This document shows positions 23,122-32,123 of a stretch of 64,000 bases of DNA, piece by piece. The translations under genes and the position numbers were made by a program. The notes beneath the pieces were generated by a model. The model worked only from the letters and a program-made list of their open reading frames with translations. It did no database searches and was not told the DNA's origin. The first letter of the stretch is position 1, and each line of letters opens with the position of its first letter. The stretch is from Cellulosimicrobium terreum. Its GTDB lineage: Bacteria > Actinomycetota > Actinomycetes > Actinomycetales > Cellulomonadaceae. The DNA is taken from assembly GCA_014803435.1 (NCBI GenBank), contig JACYFD010000005.1, positions 186,001-250,000 on the forward strand, read 5' to 3'.

Positions 23122-24669
23122 TCACGCAGCCGGCTGGGTCGGTGGGACGAGCGGCAGGCGGACGACGAACCGGGTGTCCCCGGGCCGGGAGGTGACGGTC
23201 AGGTCGCCATGGTGCTTGTTCACCACGATGCGCCAGGAGATGTCGAGGCCGAGCCCGGTGCCCTGGCCGACGGGCTTGGTGGTGAAGAACGGCTCGAAGA
23301 TGCGCGGCAGGACGTCCTCGGGGATGCCGGTCCCCGTGTCGGCGATCTCGACCTCGGCTGCGTCGTCGGTGCGCCGCGTCGTCACCGTGAGTCTGCCCTT
23401 CCCGGTGGGCGTGCCCTTCTCGCCGTGCGGACCGTCGGGCGGCCCGGTCATGGCCTGCGCGGCGTTCTCCACGAGGTTGGTCCAGACCTGGTTCAGCTCC
23501 CCGGCGTACACGGGGACGGGTGGCATGTCCGGGTCGTAGCGGCGCACGACCTCGATCCCGCTGAGCGAGTGCTCGAGCATGGTGAGCGTCGAGTCGAGGA
23601 GCTCGTGCAGGTCGACGGGACGGAATGGCGCGCGGTCGAGCTGGGAGTACTGGCGCGCGGCACCGACGAGCGAGGAGATGCGCATGGTCGCGTCCTCGAT
23701 CTCCGCCATGAGCTGCTCGGTCTCGATCGTGTAGGCGAGCCAGCTCACGGCCCCGGTGAGGGCGCCGGCGTCGACCCGCGCGGAGACCCGGTCGAGCCAG
23801 GGCTCGTCGATGCCGGCCTGCACGAGCGCGGGGGAGACGCGCCAGCCCTCGGTCAGGCCGTGGTCGTCGAGCCAGTCGGTGAGCCGGTCCTCGAGGTCGG
23901 AGGTCTCCAGGGCACCCACGGCGTCGGCGTCGCGGGCGTCGGCGTACCGCTCGAGCGCCTCCTCCTGGAGCCGGATGAGGACGGCGAGGGTCGCACGGTC
24001 GTACGGACCGTCGGCGATGAGCGCGAGCTTGTGGCGCATCGCGGCGACGCGCTCGCGCAGCGTGCCCGTGGCCCGCACGGCCGCGGCGGCGGGGTTGTTC
24101 AGCTCGTGCGTGAGCCCGGCGGACAGGGAGCCGAGCGCGAGGAGCCGTTCGCGCTGCCCGACGAGCTGCTGCGCGTCCCTCGTACCCCAGAACACGCCCT
24201 CCAGCAGGTGCACGGCCATGGGGAACCACTCGGTCATGAGCTTGGCGAAGTCGTGCGCGGCGAGCACGAAGAACCGCGAGGGCTCGAGCGTGCGTGCCGA
24301 GTGCAGGTAGGTCTGGGGGAGCCGGTCCCCGAGATAGGCGTTCCACGCGCCCATGTACACGCCCACCTGGCGGGTGCGGGACACCTCGACGTCGTCGGTG
24401 CCCACGCGCCGGTACAGCGCGACCCCGCCGTCGAGCAGGACGTAGAAGGCCTCGGCCGCCTCGCCCTCGCGGAAGAGCCAGGCGGGGTCGTGGTGCTCGA
24501 CGCGGCCCGTCGCGCACAGCCAGGCGAGCTGGTCGTCCGTGAGGTGCTCGAAGAGGAACGTCGCGCGCAGCTCGTCGATGTCGCACGGCAGCCAGCCGCT
24601 CCTGTCGTGGGGCGTGCCGGCGTCGGCGTGGTCGATCGTCTCGTTCTCGCCGTCCTGCGTGCCGGTCAT
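23122..24669 (-). CDS. Sensor histidine kinase with N-terminal cyclic-nucleotide-binding domain
   Basis: A 515-residue soluble kinase with no membrane helix. Residues about 35-150 are a cyclic nucleotide/Crp-like sensing domain (FEHLTDDQLAWLC, LFREGEAAEAFYVLLDGGVALYR), though the usual RxA phosphate cassette is not obvious. The dimerisation and phosphoacceptor segment is LGSLSAGLTHELNNP (H188). The catalytic domain carries NQVWTNLVENAAQAM (N box), EIADTGTGIPED (G1) and VGQGTGLGLDIS (G2). A 20-bp gap precedes it from the receiver-oxidoreductase fusion, its probable partner. This pair is a known but little-studied architecture in actinobacteria. The signal could be redox state or a nucleotide. 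Confidence 0.88.
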   Translation of the reverse strand: MTGTQDGENETIDHADAGTPHDRSGWLPCDIDELRATFLFEHLTDDQLAWLCATGRVEHHDPAWLFREGEAAEAFYVLLDGGVALYRRVGTDDVEVSRTRQVGVYMGAWNAYLGDRLPQTYLHSARTLEPSRFFVLAAHDFAKLMTEWFPMAVHLLEGVFWGTRDAQQLVGQRERLLALGSLSAGLTHELNNPAAAAVRATGTLRERVAAMRHKLALIADGPYDRATLAVLIRLQEEALERYADARDADAVGALETSDLEDRLTDWLDDHGLTEGWRVSPALVQAGIDEPWLDRVSARVDAGALTGAVSWLAYTIETEQLMAEIEDATMRISSLVGAARQYSQLDRAPFRPVDLHELLDSTLTMLEHSLSGIEVVRRYDPDMPPVPVYAGELNQVWTNLVENAAQAMTGPPDGPHGEKGTPTGKGRLTVTTRRTDDAAEVEIADTGTGIPEDVLPRIFEPFFTTKPVGQGTGLGLDISWRIVVNKHHGDLTVTSRPGDTRFVVRLPLVPPTQPAA

Positions 24670-24689
24670 GGCGTCACCTCCGGAAGGGG

Positions 24690-26366
24690 TCAGAGCTGTT
24701 CGAGGTAGCGGTGCACGAGCATGACCGCCATCGCGCCCTCGCCCACCGCGGACGCGACGCGCTTGGCGGACTCGGCGCGGACGTCGCCCGCGGCGAAGAC
24801 TCCCGGGACGGACGTCTCCAGGTGGTACGGCGAGCGCTCGAGCGGCCAGCCGGCGGGCAGCAGGCCGTCGTGCGGGAGGTCGGGACCGGCGAGGACGTAC
24901 CCGCGCTCGTCGCGTGCGACCACGCCGTCGAGCCAGTCGGTCCGGGGCGCGGCACCGATGAAGACGAACGCCCACCCGCAGTCGACGCTCGTGGTCTCGC
25001 CGGTGTCGACGTCTCGCAGCTCGAGGTGCTCCAGGTGGTCGTCCCCGACCGCGGCCGCGACCTCGGTGCGGGTACGGACGCGCAGGCGAGGGTGGGCCTC
25101 GACCTGCTGGACGAGATACGCCGACATGGACCGCGACAGCGTGTCGCCGCGCACGACGAGCGTGACCTGCCGCGCCTCCCGGGCCAGGTAAAGGGCGGCC
25201 TGCCCGGCCGAGTTCGCGCCGCCGACGACGTAGACCTCCTGGTCGTGGCATGCGGCTGCCTCTGTCAGCGCGGACCCGTAGTACACGCCGCGCCCCACGA
25301 GGTCGCCGAGCCCGGGGCCGTCGAGCAGCCGGTAGGAGACGCCCGACGCGAGGACGACGGTGTGCGCGTCGATCGACGACCCGTCGGGGAAGCGGACGCT
25401 GCGGGCCGAGCCCGCGACGTCGAGATGGATCGCGTCGCGCGTCGTGACGATCTCCGCCCCGAACCGCACCGCCTGCCGGCGCGCACGCTCGGCGAGCTGG
25501 CCGCCGGAGATGCCGTCAGGGAAACCGAGATAGTTGTCGATGCGCGAGCTCTGCCCGGCCTGACCGCCCGTCGCCGTGCGCTCGACGAGCACCGTGCGCA
25601 GCCCCTCCGACGCGCCGTACAGCGCCGCGCTGAGGCCCGCCGGGCCGCCGCCGACCACGACGAGGTCGTAGAACTGCTCGGTGGGTGTGGTCGCGAGGCC
25701 GACCCGCTCGGCGAGCGTCACGTCGTCGGGCGCGACGAGCGCCTCGCCGTCGGGCGTGACGACCAGGGGCAGGGAGGTGGCGTCGGCCTGGGCGGCGGAC
25801 AGCAGCCGCGCGCCCTGCTCCGAGTCCGAGGTGTACCAGCGGTAGGGCACCCGGTTGCGGGCGAGGAACTCGCGGACCTGCGAGGAGCGCGCCGACCAGC
25901 GGTGCCCGACGACCACGGCCTCGGCCGGGCGGCGACGGTCCGTGCGCTGCCACGCGTCGAGCTGGGCGTCGACGACGGGGTAGAGCTTCTCCTCCGGCGG
26001 GTCCCAGGGCTTGAGGAGGTAGTAGTCGAGGTCGACGACGTTGATCGCCTCGATCGCGGCGTCCGTGTCCGCGTAGGCCGTGAGCAGGACGCGGCGGGCC
26101 GCCGGGAAGAGGTCCATGGCCTGCTCGAGGAGCTCGACGCCGGTCATCTGCGGCATGCGGTGGTCCGCGAGGATGACGGCGACGTCCTCGCCGCGCAGGG
26201 CGAGCTCGCGCAGCGCCGCGAGCGTGTCCGCGCCCGACTCGGCCCGCACGACCCGGTAGCGGTCCCCGTAGCGGCGCCGCAGGTCACGCGCCACGGCGCG
26301 CGAGACCCCGGGGTCGTCGTCGACGGTGACGATCGCGGGTCGCGACGACGGTGCGGTGGGTTCCAC
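24690..26366 (-). CDS. Fused response regulator / thioredoxin-reductase-like flavoprotein lacking CxxC
   Basis: A 558-residue three-part protein. Residues 1 to about 130 are a receiver (acidic pair D16-D18 in VTVDDDPG, phosphoacceptor D68 in ILADHRMPQM, K119 in YYLLKPW). A glutaredoxin-like linker domain follows (about 145-230). The remainder is a thioredoxin-reductase-like FAD enzyme: LVVVGGGPAGLSAALYG, then VVGGANSAGQAALYL for the NADPH site and GVFAAGDVRAESAKRVASA. The redox CxxC that should sit before the NADPH motif is replaced by Ser-Ala-Leu-Thr. The GTG at 26366 follows AGGAGG perfectly. It precedes the kinase gene, so phosphorylation may gate an electron-transfer output. Confidence 0.88.
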   Translation of the reverse strand: MEPTAPSSRPAIVTVDDDPGVSRAVARDLRRRYGDRYRVVRAESGADTLAALRELALRGEDVAVILADHRMPQMTGVELLEQAMDLFPAARRVLLTAYADTDAAIEAINVVDLDYYLLKPWDPPEEKLYPVVDAQLDAWQRTDRRRPAEAVVVGHRWSARSSQVREFLARNRVPYRWYTSDSEQGARLLSAAQADATSLPLVVTPDGEALVAPDDVTLAERVGLATTPTEQFYDLVVVGGGPAGLSAALYGASEGLRTVLVERTATGGQAGQSSRIDNYLGFPDGISGGQLAERARRQAVRFGAEIVTTRDAIHLDVAGSARSVRFPDGSSIDAHTVVLASGVSYRLLDGPGLGDLVGRGVYYGSALTEAAACHDQEVYVVGGANSAGQAALYLAREARQVTLVVRGDTLSRSMSAYLVQQVEAHPRLRVRTRTEVAAAVGDDHLEHLELRDVDTGETTSVDCGWAFVFIGAAPRTDWLDGVVARDERGYVLAGPDLPHDGLLPAGWPLERSPYHLETSVPGVFAAGDVRAESAKRVASAVGEGAMAVMLVHRYLEQL

Positions 26367-26475
26367 GCGTCCTCCTCGGGTGCCCGGACGGGCCGGGTGC
26401 CATCCTCTCCCCGCCGAGCCCGCGCGTCCACGCGCACGTGGCGCAGGCCACACTTGACGACCTCGCCGCGTGCGC

Positions 26476-26495
26476 TAGGTTAGGCAAGCCAAACC
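26476..26495 (+). promoter_or_regulatory. DtxR/IdeR-type iron box upstream of the siderophore operon
   Basis: TAGGTTAGGCAAGCCAAACC matches the iron-box consensus TTAGGTTAGGCTAACCTAA at most positions, 62 bp upstream of the desA-like ATG. It would hold the operon off when iron is sufficient. The remainder of 26367-26557 shows nothing else I can support. Confidence 0.82.
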
Positions 26496-26557
26496 TCAGC
26501 TTGGCCGCTCGTGCGACTGTGCGCGCGGTCCTCTCTCCTGCATCGAGGAGCCTCGTT

Positions 26558-28159
26558 ATGCCCTCTGCACGACCCACCGCCGTGGTGCCCGCGCGCGCCG
26601 CGTCCCCGTCGACGCCGGACACCGCGGTCTCGTCGCTGTTCACGTCCGCGAACGCCGAGACCTACGCGAGCACGCTGCACGGCGTGGTCGACGACGTCGC
26701 CGCACGCGTCGCCGCCGTGACCCAGCCGTGGTCCGGCGCGTCGCGGACGCAGCTGTCCGCGCTCGTGGACGCGGTCGACCTCGACGCTCCCGGCGTCGGC
26801 ACCGACGTCGCGCTGCGCGAGACGGCCGACCTGTACGCGACGCACGCCGTCTGGTTCCACGACCCCGCCTACGCCGCGCACCTCAACTGCCCGGTCGCGC
26901 TGCCCGCCGTCGGCGCCGAGGCGATGCTCGCGGCGATCAACACGTCGGTCGACACGTACGACCAGTCGACCGTCGCGACCCTCATGGAACGACGTCTGGT
27001 CGCCTGGACCGCCGACCGCATCGGCTACGCGGCGGGCGACGGCGTCTTCACCTCGGGTGGCACCCAGTCCAACCTGCAGGCGCTGTTCCTCGCCCGGGAG
27101 CACGCGGTCGAGCGCGAGAACGGCGCGGACGGCGGCCCGCCACGTGCCGCGGCACGGTCCGCCGTGCTGGGCCGCCTCCGCGTCCTCACGAGCGCGTCCA
27201 GCCACTTCAGCGTCGCCCGGTCCGCGCTGCTCCTGGGACTCTCCGACGACGCGGTCGTCACGGTGCCCGCCGACGCCGACGGGCGCATCGACCCGATCGC
27301 CCTCACCGCGATGCTGGCCCGGGTGCGTGGGGCGGGCGACCTCGTCATGGCGGTCGTCGTGACCGCCGGTACGACCGACCGCGGCTGCATCGACCCGTTG
27401 GCCGCCGTCGCGGACGCGTGCGACGCCGCGGACGTGTGGTTCCACGTCGACGCCGCCTACGGGTGCGGTCTGCTCGTCTCACCGACGCGCCGCCACCTCC
27501 TGACGGGGATCGAGCGGTCCCGCTCGGTGACGGTCGACTACCACAAGTCGTTCTTCCAGCCGGTCTCCGCGAGCGCGCTGCTCGTGCGTGAGCCGGCCGA
27601 CCTCGCGCGCGTCGCGTGGCACGCGGACTATCTCAACCCGCTCGAGAACGACGAGCCGAACCAGGTCGACAAGTCGCTGCAGACCACCCGGCGGTTCGAC
27701 GCGCTCAAGCTCTGGGCGACGCTGCGCGCGCTCGGCGCCGACGGGATCGGGCGCATGGTCGACGCCGTGTGCGACCTCACCGCGGCCGTCCACGCGGACC
27801 TCGCGGACGACCCGGACCTGCGCGTCCTCGCGCCCACCGACCTGTCCACCGTCCTGTTCCGGTACGAGCCCGCCGGGCTGGCGCGCGAGCACGCGGACCG
27901 GCTCGTGCCGCTCGTGCGGCGCGTGCTGTTCGACTCGGGCCGTGCGCTCGTCGCCAAGACCGTGCTGGACGGCGTGCCGTGCCTCAAGCTCACCCTGCTC
28001 AACCCCGACGTCACGCCCCGTGACGTGCGGGCCGTGCTCGACCTCGTGCGGACGACGGCCCAGGCGCTCGTCGACACCGACGAGCTCCTCGCCGACCACG
28101 CCGACCACCCGGACGAGGGCGACCGCACTCTCGACCGGGCCGCCGCGGTGGCACGGTGA
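26558..28159 (+). CDS. desA: PLP-dependent decarboxylase, DesA-like (lysine/ornithine decarboxylase for siderophore)
   Basis: A 533-residue group II PLP decarboxylase (PF00282). The cofactor site has WFHVDAAYG (residues about 294-302) and the Schiff-base lysine in VDYHKSFFQ (K330). GDGVFTSGGTQSNLQAL is the upstream phosphate-binding loop. The sequence matches siderophore-pathway decarboxylases that turn lysine into cadaverine in desferrioxamine synthesis. A close alternative is a diaminobutyrate decarboxylase or DOPA decarboxylase; context decides. The GAGGAG at 26545-26550 serves the ATG. It is the first gene of the iron-box operon and overlaps the next start by four bases. Confidence 0.88.
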   Translation: MPSARPTAVVPARAASPSTPDTAVSSLFTSANAETYASTLHGVVDDVAARVAAVTQPWSGASRTQLSALVDAVDLDAPGVGTDVALRETADLYATHAVWFHDPAYAAHLNCPVALPAVGAEAMLAAINTSVDTYDQSTVATLMERRLVAWTADRIGYAAGDGVFTSGGTQSNLQALFLAREHAVERENGADGGPPRAAARSAVLGRLRVLTSASSHFSVARSALLLGLSDDAVVTVPADADGRIDPIALTAMLARVRGAGDLVMAVVVTAGTTDRGCIDPLAAVADACDAADVWFHVDAAYGCGLLVSPTRRHLLTGIERSRSVTVDYHKSFFQPVSASALLVREPADLARVAWHADYLNPLENDEPNQVDKSLQTTRRFDALKLWATLRALGADGIGRMVDAVCDLTAAVHADLADDPDLRVLAPTDLSTVLFRYEPAGLAREHADRLVPLVRRVLFDSGRALVAKTVLDGVPCLKLTLLNPDVTPRDVRAVLDLVRTTAQALVDTDELLADHADHPDEGDRTLDRAAAVAR

Positions 28160-29607
28160 CCGGCGTCGCGGCCTCGGCGACGGTGGTGCGCGACGTCGTC
28201 GGCGTCGGCATCGGGCCGTTCAACCTCGGCCTGGCCGCCCTGTCCGCGCCCCTGCACGACGTCGACGCGGTGTTCCTCGACCAGGCGCCGGAGTTCCGCT
28301 GGCACCCGGGCATGATGATCGACGGCGCCACGATCCAGGTCCCGTTCCTGGCGGACCTCGTGACCATGGCCGACCCGACGTCGCGCTACTCGTTCCTGGC
28401 GTTCCTCAAGGCGACCGGCCGGCTGTACCCCTTCTACGTGCGGGAGTCGTTCTACCCCTTGCGGGCCGAGTACGACTCCTACTGCCGCTGGGTCGCGCAG
28501 CAGCTCACGTCGTTGCGCTGGGGGCGGCGCGTCGTCGCCGTCGAGCACGACGAGCCCGCAGGGGTCTTCGTCGTGCGGGCCGAGGTGCTGGGGCCGGACG
28601 GCGCGGTCACGGCCGTGGAGGAGCACCGCGGGCGTCACCTCGTCCTCGGTGTCGGCACGAGCCCCGTGCTTCCCCCGGCGCTGCGCGCCCTCGCGGCCGA
28701 GGTCGACGCCGGTGACCACCCCGGTGCCGGTCCGGTCGTGCACAGCGCCCAGTACCTCCAGAGCCGCGGCGCCCTCGCCGCGAGCGGCGCCGTCACGGTC
28801 GTCGGCAGCGGCCAGTCGGCCGCGGAGATCTACCGCGACCTGCTCGACGGCGTCCACGGCGACGGCCGGTCGGACGGGTACCGGCTCGACTGGGTGACGC
28901 GGTCGCCGCGGTTCTTCCCCATGGAGTACACGAAGCTGACGCTCGAGATGACGTCTCCGGAGTACACCGACCACTTCCACGGCCTGCCGCTGGAGCTGCG
29001 CCAGCTCCTGGGGCGGGAGCAGCGTGGCCTGTACAAGGGGATCAGCGGCGACCTCGTCGACGAGATCTACGACGCGCTCTACCGGCTGAGCCTGGACCGT
29101 GAGGTCCCGACGACGTTGCTGACCGACACCGAGGTCGTGGCCGCCCGCTACGAGCCGGCGGGAGGTGCCGGGATCGGCGAGTACGTGCTGCGCCTGCGCC
29201 ACGCCCAGCTCGGGCGCGAGGTCGAGCGGCGCACGAACGCGATCGTGGTCGCGACCGGCTATGCCGCGACGATCCCCGCCTTCCTCGACCCGGTGCGTCA
29301 CCTGCTGCGCCACGACGAGCTCGGACGGCTCGACGTCGCGCGCGACTACACGGTCGACGCCGCGCGCCACGTGCACGTGCTCAACGGCGAGGAGCACACC
29401 CACGGCCTGACCGCCCCGGACCTCGGGTTCGCCGCGTGGCGCAACTCCGTCGTGCTGCGCACCGTCACCGGGCGCGAGGTGTACCCGGTCGAGGAGCGCA
29501 TCGCGTTCCAGCGGTTCGGCCTGCCCGACGACGAGCACACCCGCCCGGTCGACCCGTCACCCGGCACCGTCGGCGTGGCGACCGGCGCGCGGAAGGAGCA
29601 CCGATGA
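28156..29607 (+). CDS. desB: L-lysine/ornithine (cadaverine) N-monooxygenase, DesB-like
   Basis: A 483-residue FAD/NADPH N-hydroxylating monooxygenase (IucD/PvdA/DesB family). FAD motif is VVGVGIGPFNLGLAAL. The NADPH-binding motif is TVVGSGQSAAEIYRD. The C-terminal IVVATGYAATIP (ATGY) is the third family signature. In desferrioxamine biosynthesis, DesB hydroxylates cadaverine to N-hydroxycadaverine. The GTG start overlaps the desA stop (GTGA) and its own stop overlaps the next ATG, which gives tight coupling. No unusual truncation; the last 20 residues are variable. Confidence 0.9.
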   Translation: MTGVAASATVVRDVVGVGIGPFNLGLAALSAPLHDVDAVFLDQAPEFRWHPGMMIDGATIQVPFLADLVTMADPTSRYSFLAFLKATGRLYPFYVRESFYPLRAEYDSYCRWVAQQLTSLRWGRRVVAVEHDEPAGVFVVRAEVLGPDGAVTAVEEHRGRHLVLGVGTSPVLPPALRALAAEVDAGDHPGAGPVVHSAQYLQSRGALAASGAVTVVGSGQSAAEIYRDLLDGVHGDGRSDGYRLDWVTRSPRFFPMEYTKLTLEMTSPEYTDHFHGLPLELRQLLGREQRGLYKGISGDLVDEIYDALYRLSLDREVPTTLLTDTEVVAARYEPAGGAGIGEYVLRLRHAQLGREVERRTNAIVVATGYAATIPAFLDPVRHLLRHDELGRLDVARDYTVDAARHVHVLNGEEHTHGLTAPDLGFAAWRNSVVLRTVTGREVYPVEERIAFQRFGLPDDEHTRPVDPSPGTVGVATGARKEHR

Positions 29608-32123
29608 GCACGACGACCGACCTCACCACCGCAGTCATGACCGGCGTCACCACCGAGGTCACGACCGCCGGCCCCCGTGCGGACCGCGCCGCCGCCCCTG
29701 CTGCCGACGGGGCGTCGTCGGGCGCGTTCGTGGTGCGGGTGCGGTGCGGCGGCACGTCCGTGGACGTGCGCATCGAGCCCGGTGACGCGGCACGCGACGC
29801 GGCGCTCGTCCAGGGCTGGCTCGCGCACCCGCGCTCCGCGTTCTGGCAGCTCGGCCACCTCGACGTCGACGGCGTTCGCGCGTACCTCGACGGCGTCGTC
29901 GCGGACCCGTACCAGGACGTGTGGCTCGGTCTCGTGGACGGCACCCCGCTGTTCCTCGTCGAGACGTACGACCCCGCGCGTGTCACGCTCGCGGACGTCC
30001 CAGGGGCCGTCGGGCTGCTCGAGCCGGGCGACGTCGGGATGCACCTGCTCGTCGCACCCCCGGGACCGGCGGGTCCGCGGCACGGCCTGACGTCCGCGGT
30101 CATGGGCGCCGTCGTGCGGTTCTGCCTCGCGCCCGAGGGTCGGGGCGCGCGCCGGGTCGTCGTCGAGCCGGACGTGCGCAACACCGCGGTCGCGGCGAAG
30201 AACGCCGCGGCCGGGTTCCGCGTGCTGCGCGAGATCGACCTCCCGGGCAAGCGCGCGCACCTCGCGGTGGTCACGCGCGCCGACCTCGACGCGAGCCCGC
30301 TCGGCGACGGCGTCGACCCCGCGCCGCACCTGCGACCCGATCTCGCCGACCGCGCGCACCGCCACCTCGTCGCCAAGACGATCGCCGAGCTCACCCACGA
30401 GCGCCTGCTCGCCCCGCGCACGGTGCGCGAGGCAGCCACGCCGAACGGCCCGGGGGAGTACGTCCTGCCGGTCGCGAACGGTGCGGTCGAGTACCGGTTC
30501 GACGCCCGCCGCTTCGCGCTCGAGCACTGGGTGATCGACGAGGCGTCGATCCGCCGGACCGTGCACCGCGACACCACCGGCGTCCCGGGCGGCCCGGCAC
30601 GCGTCGACGCGCTCGACCTCGTGGTCGAGCTGCAGCCCGACCTGCGCATCCCGGACGACCTGCTCGCCACCTACCTCGAGGAGGTGTCCTCGACGCTCGC
30701 GAGCGCGACGGCGAAGCTCGAGCGTGCCGAGCGGTCGGGCGGGCCCGGAGCGTCGGACCTGCTGGGGGCGTCCTTCCAGGAGGTCGAGGCGGCGATGACC
30801 GAGGGGCACCCGGCCTTCGTCGCGAACAACGGGCGCATCGGGTTCGGGCTCGCCGAGTACCGCGCCTACGCGCCGGAGAACGCCGGGCGCGTCCGGCTCC
30901 ACTGGCTCGCCGCCCGTCGCGCGCACACCCACCTCGCGCTCGGTGCGGGGCTGTCCGAGGAGTCGCACTACGGCGTCGAGTTCACCGCCGACGAGCGCGG
31001 CGCGTTCGCCGAGCGGCTCGCCGCGCGGGGCCTCGACCCGGCCGACTACCTGTACCTGCCCGTGCACCCGTGGCAGTGGGAGCACCGCGTGCCGATCACG
31101 TTCGCGGCCGACGTCGCGCGCGCGGACCTCGTGCCCGTCGGCCTCGGTGCGGACGAGTACCAGCCGCAGCAGTCCATCCGCACGCTGTTCAACGTCACGC
31201 GACCCGAGCGGCACTACGTCAAGGTTGCCCTCGCGATCCAGAACATGGGGTTCCTGCGCGGGCTGTCACCCGCGTACATGCGTGCGACGCCCGCGATCAA
31301 CGACTGGGTCGCCACGCTGGTCGCGGACGACCCCGAGCTCGGCGGCAGCGGCTTCACCGTGCTGCGCGAGCTCGCCTCGGTCGGGTACACGGGCGACGTC
31401 TACCACCGCACCGCGACGTCGTCGGCGCACCGCAAGATGCTCGCGGCCCTCTGGCGCGAGAGCCCCGTGCCGCGCACGGCCCCCGGCGAGCGCCTCGCGA
31501 CCATGGCGTCCCTGCTGCACCGCGACGCCGGCGGCGGCGCCTACGCGACGGCGCTCGTGCGCGCGTCCGGCGTGGGCCCGGCCGACTGGGTCCGGTCGTA
31601 CCTGCGCGCCTACCTGCGCCCGCTCGCGCACGCGCTCCTCGCGCACGACCTCGCGTTCATGCCTCACGGCGAGAACCTCATCCTCGTCCTGCGCGACCAT
31701 GTGGTGGTGCGCGCGTTCATGAAGGACATCGGCGAGGAGGTCGCCGTGCTCGGCGAGCGCGCGCTGCCCCCGGACGTCGAGCGGGTGCGCGCGGTCGTCG
31801 ACGACACCGAGAAGGCGCTCGCGATCTTCACCGACGTGTTCGACGGGGTGCTGCGCCACCTCGCCGCGATCCTGGCCCTGGACGGGGTGCTGGCCGAGGA
31901 CCGGTTCTGGTCTCTCGTCGCCGAGTGCCTCGACGACCACCGGTCCGACCACCCGGACCTGGGGACCGGCGTCGACCTGCGCGCCCAGCGGTTCGCGCAC
32001 TCGTGCCTCAACCGCCTGCAGCTGCGCAACACCCTGCAGATGGTCGACCTCGCCGACCAGTCCGCGTCCCTGCTCTACGCGGGCACCCTCGCCAACCCGG
32101 CGGCGCGCCCGTCGTGGTCGTGA
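29604..32123 (+). CDS. Fused DesC-DesD: N-hydroxydiamine acyltransferase plus NIS synthetase
   Basis: An 839-residue fusion. Residues about 40-240 are a GNAT acyltransferase of the IucB/DesC type (FWQLGHLDVDGVRAYL, DVGMHLLVAPP, VVVEPDVRNTAVAAKNAAAGF). Residues about 255-835 are an IucA/IucC NRPS-independent siderophore synthetase: TEGHPAFVANNGRIGFG, YLPVHPWQWEHRV, then the C-terminal FMPHGENLILVL and SCLNRLQLRNTL. One polypeptide would acylate N-hydroxycadaverine and then join and cyclise the units. In Streptomyces these are separate proteins. A second, separate DesC-like protein lies downstream, so chain-length or acyl-donor diversity is possible. A GGAAGGAG precedes the ATG, which overlaps the desB stop. 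Confidence 0.9.
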   Translation: MSTTTDLTTAVMTGVTTEVTTAGPRADRAAAPAADGASSGAFVVRVRCGGTSVDVRIEPGDAARDAALVQGWLAHPRSAFWQLGHLDVDGVRAYLDGVVADPYQDVWLGLVDGTPLFLVETYDPARVTLADVPGAVGLLEPGDVGMHLLVAPPGPAGPRHGLTSAVMGAVVRFCLAPEGRGARRVVVEPDVRNTAVAAKNAAAGFRVLREIDLPGKRAHLAVVTRADLDASPLGDGVDPAPHLRPDLADRAHRHLVAKTIAELTHERLLAPRTVREAATPNGPGEYVLPVANGAVEYRFDARRFALEHWVIDEASIRRTVHRDTTGVPGGPARVDALDLVVELQPDLRIPDDLLATYLEEVSSTLASATAKLERAERSGGPGASDLLGASFQEVEAAMTEGHPAFVANNGRIGFGLAEYRAYAPENAGRVRLHWLAARRAHTHLALGAGLSEESHYGVEFTADERGAFAERLAARGLDPADYLYLPVHPWQWEHRVPITFAADVARADLVPVGLGADEYQPQQSIRTLFNVTRPERHYVKVALAIQNMGFLRGLSPAYMRATPAINDWVATLVADDPELGGSGFTVLRELASVGYTGDVYHRTATSSAHRKMLAALWRESPVPRTAPGERLATMASLLHRDAGGGAYATALVRASGVGPADWVRSYLRAYLRPLAHALLAHDLAFMPHGENLILVLRDHVVVRAFMKDIGEEVAVLGERALPPDVERVRAVVDDTEKALAIFTDVFDGVLRHLAAILALDGVLAEDRFWSLVAECLDDHRSDHPDLGTGVDLRAQRFAHSCLNRLQLRNTLQMVDLADQSASLLYAGTLANPAARPSWS

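Noticed and set aside
19941-23195. A very long plus-strand open frame (over 1000 codons) across 19.9-23.2 kb
   Set aside because: It is antisense to the EEP hydrolase, HNH nuclease and LtrA genes, which have clear family motifs. Its translation is Arg/Ala/Gly-rich with no family pattern, as expected for an antisense frame in GC-rich DNA.
29921-32119. An open frame continuing upstream of the penicillin-acylase gene through the DesC-DesD region
   Set aside because: This part is the shifted frame of the DesC-DesD fusion and is Arg/Ala/Pro-rich without motifs. The GTGA overlap at 32120 gives a proper start for the acylase.
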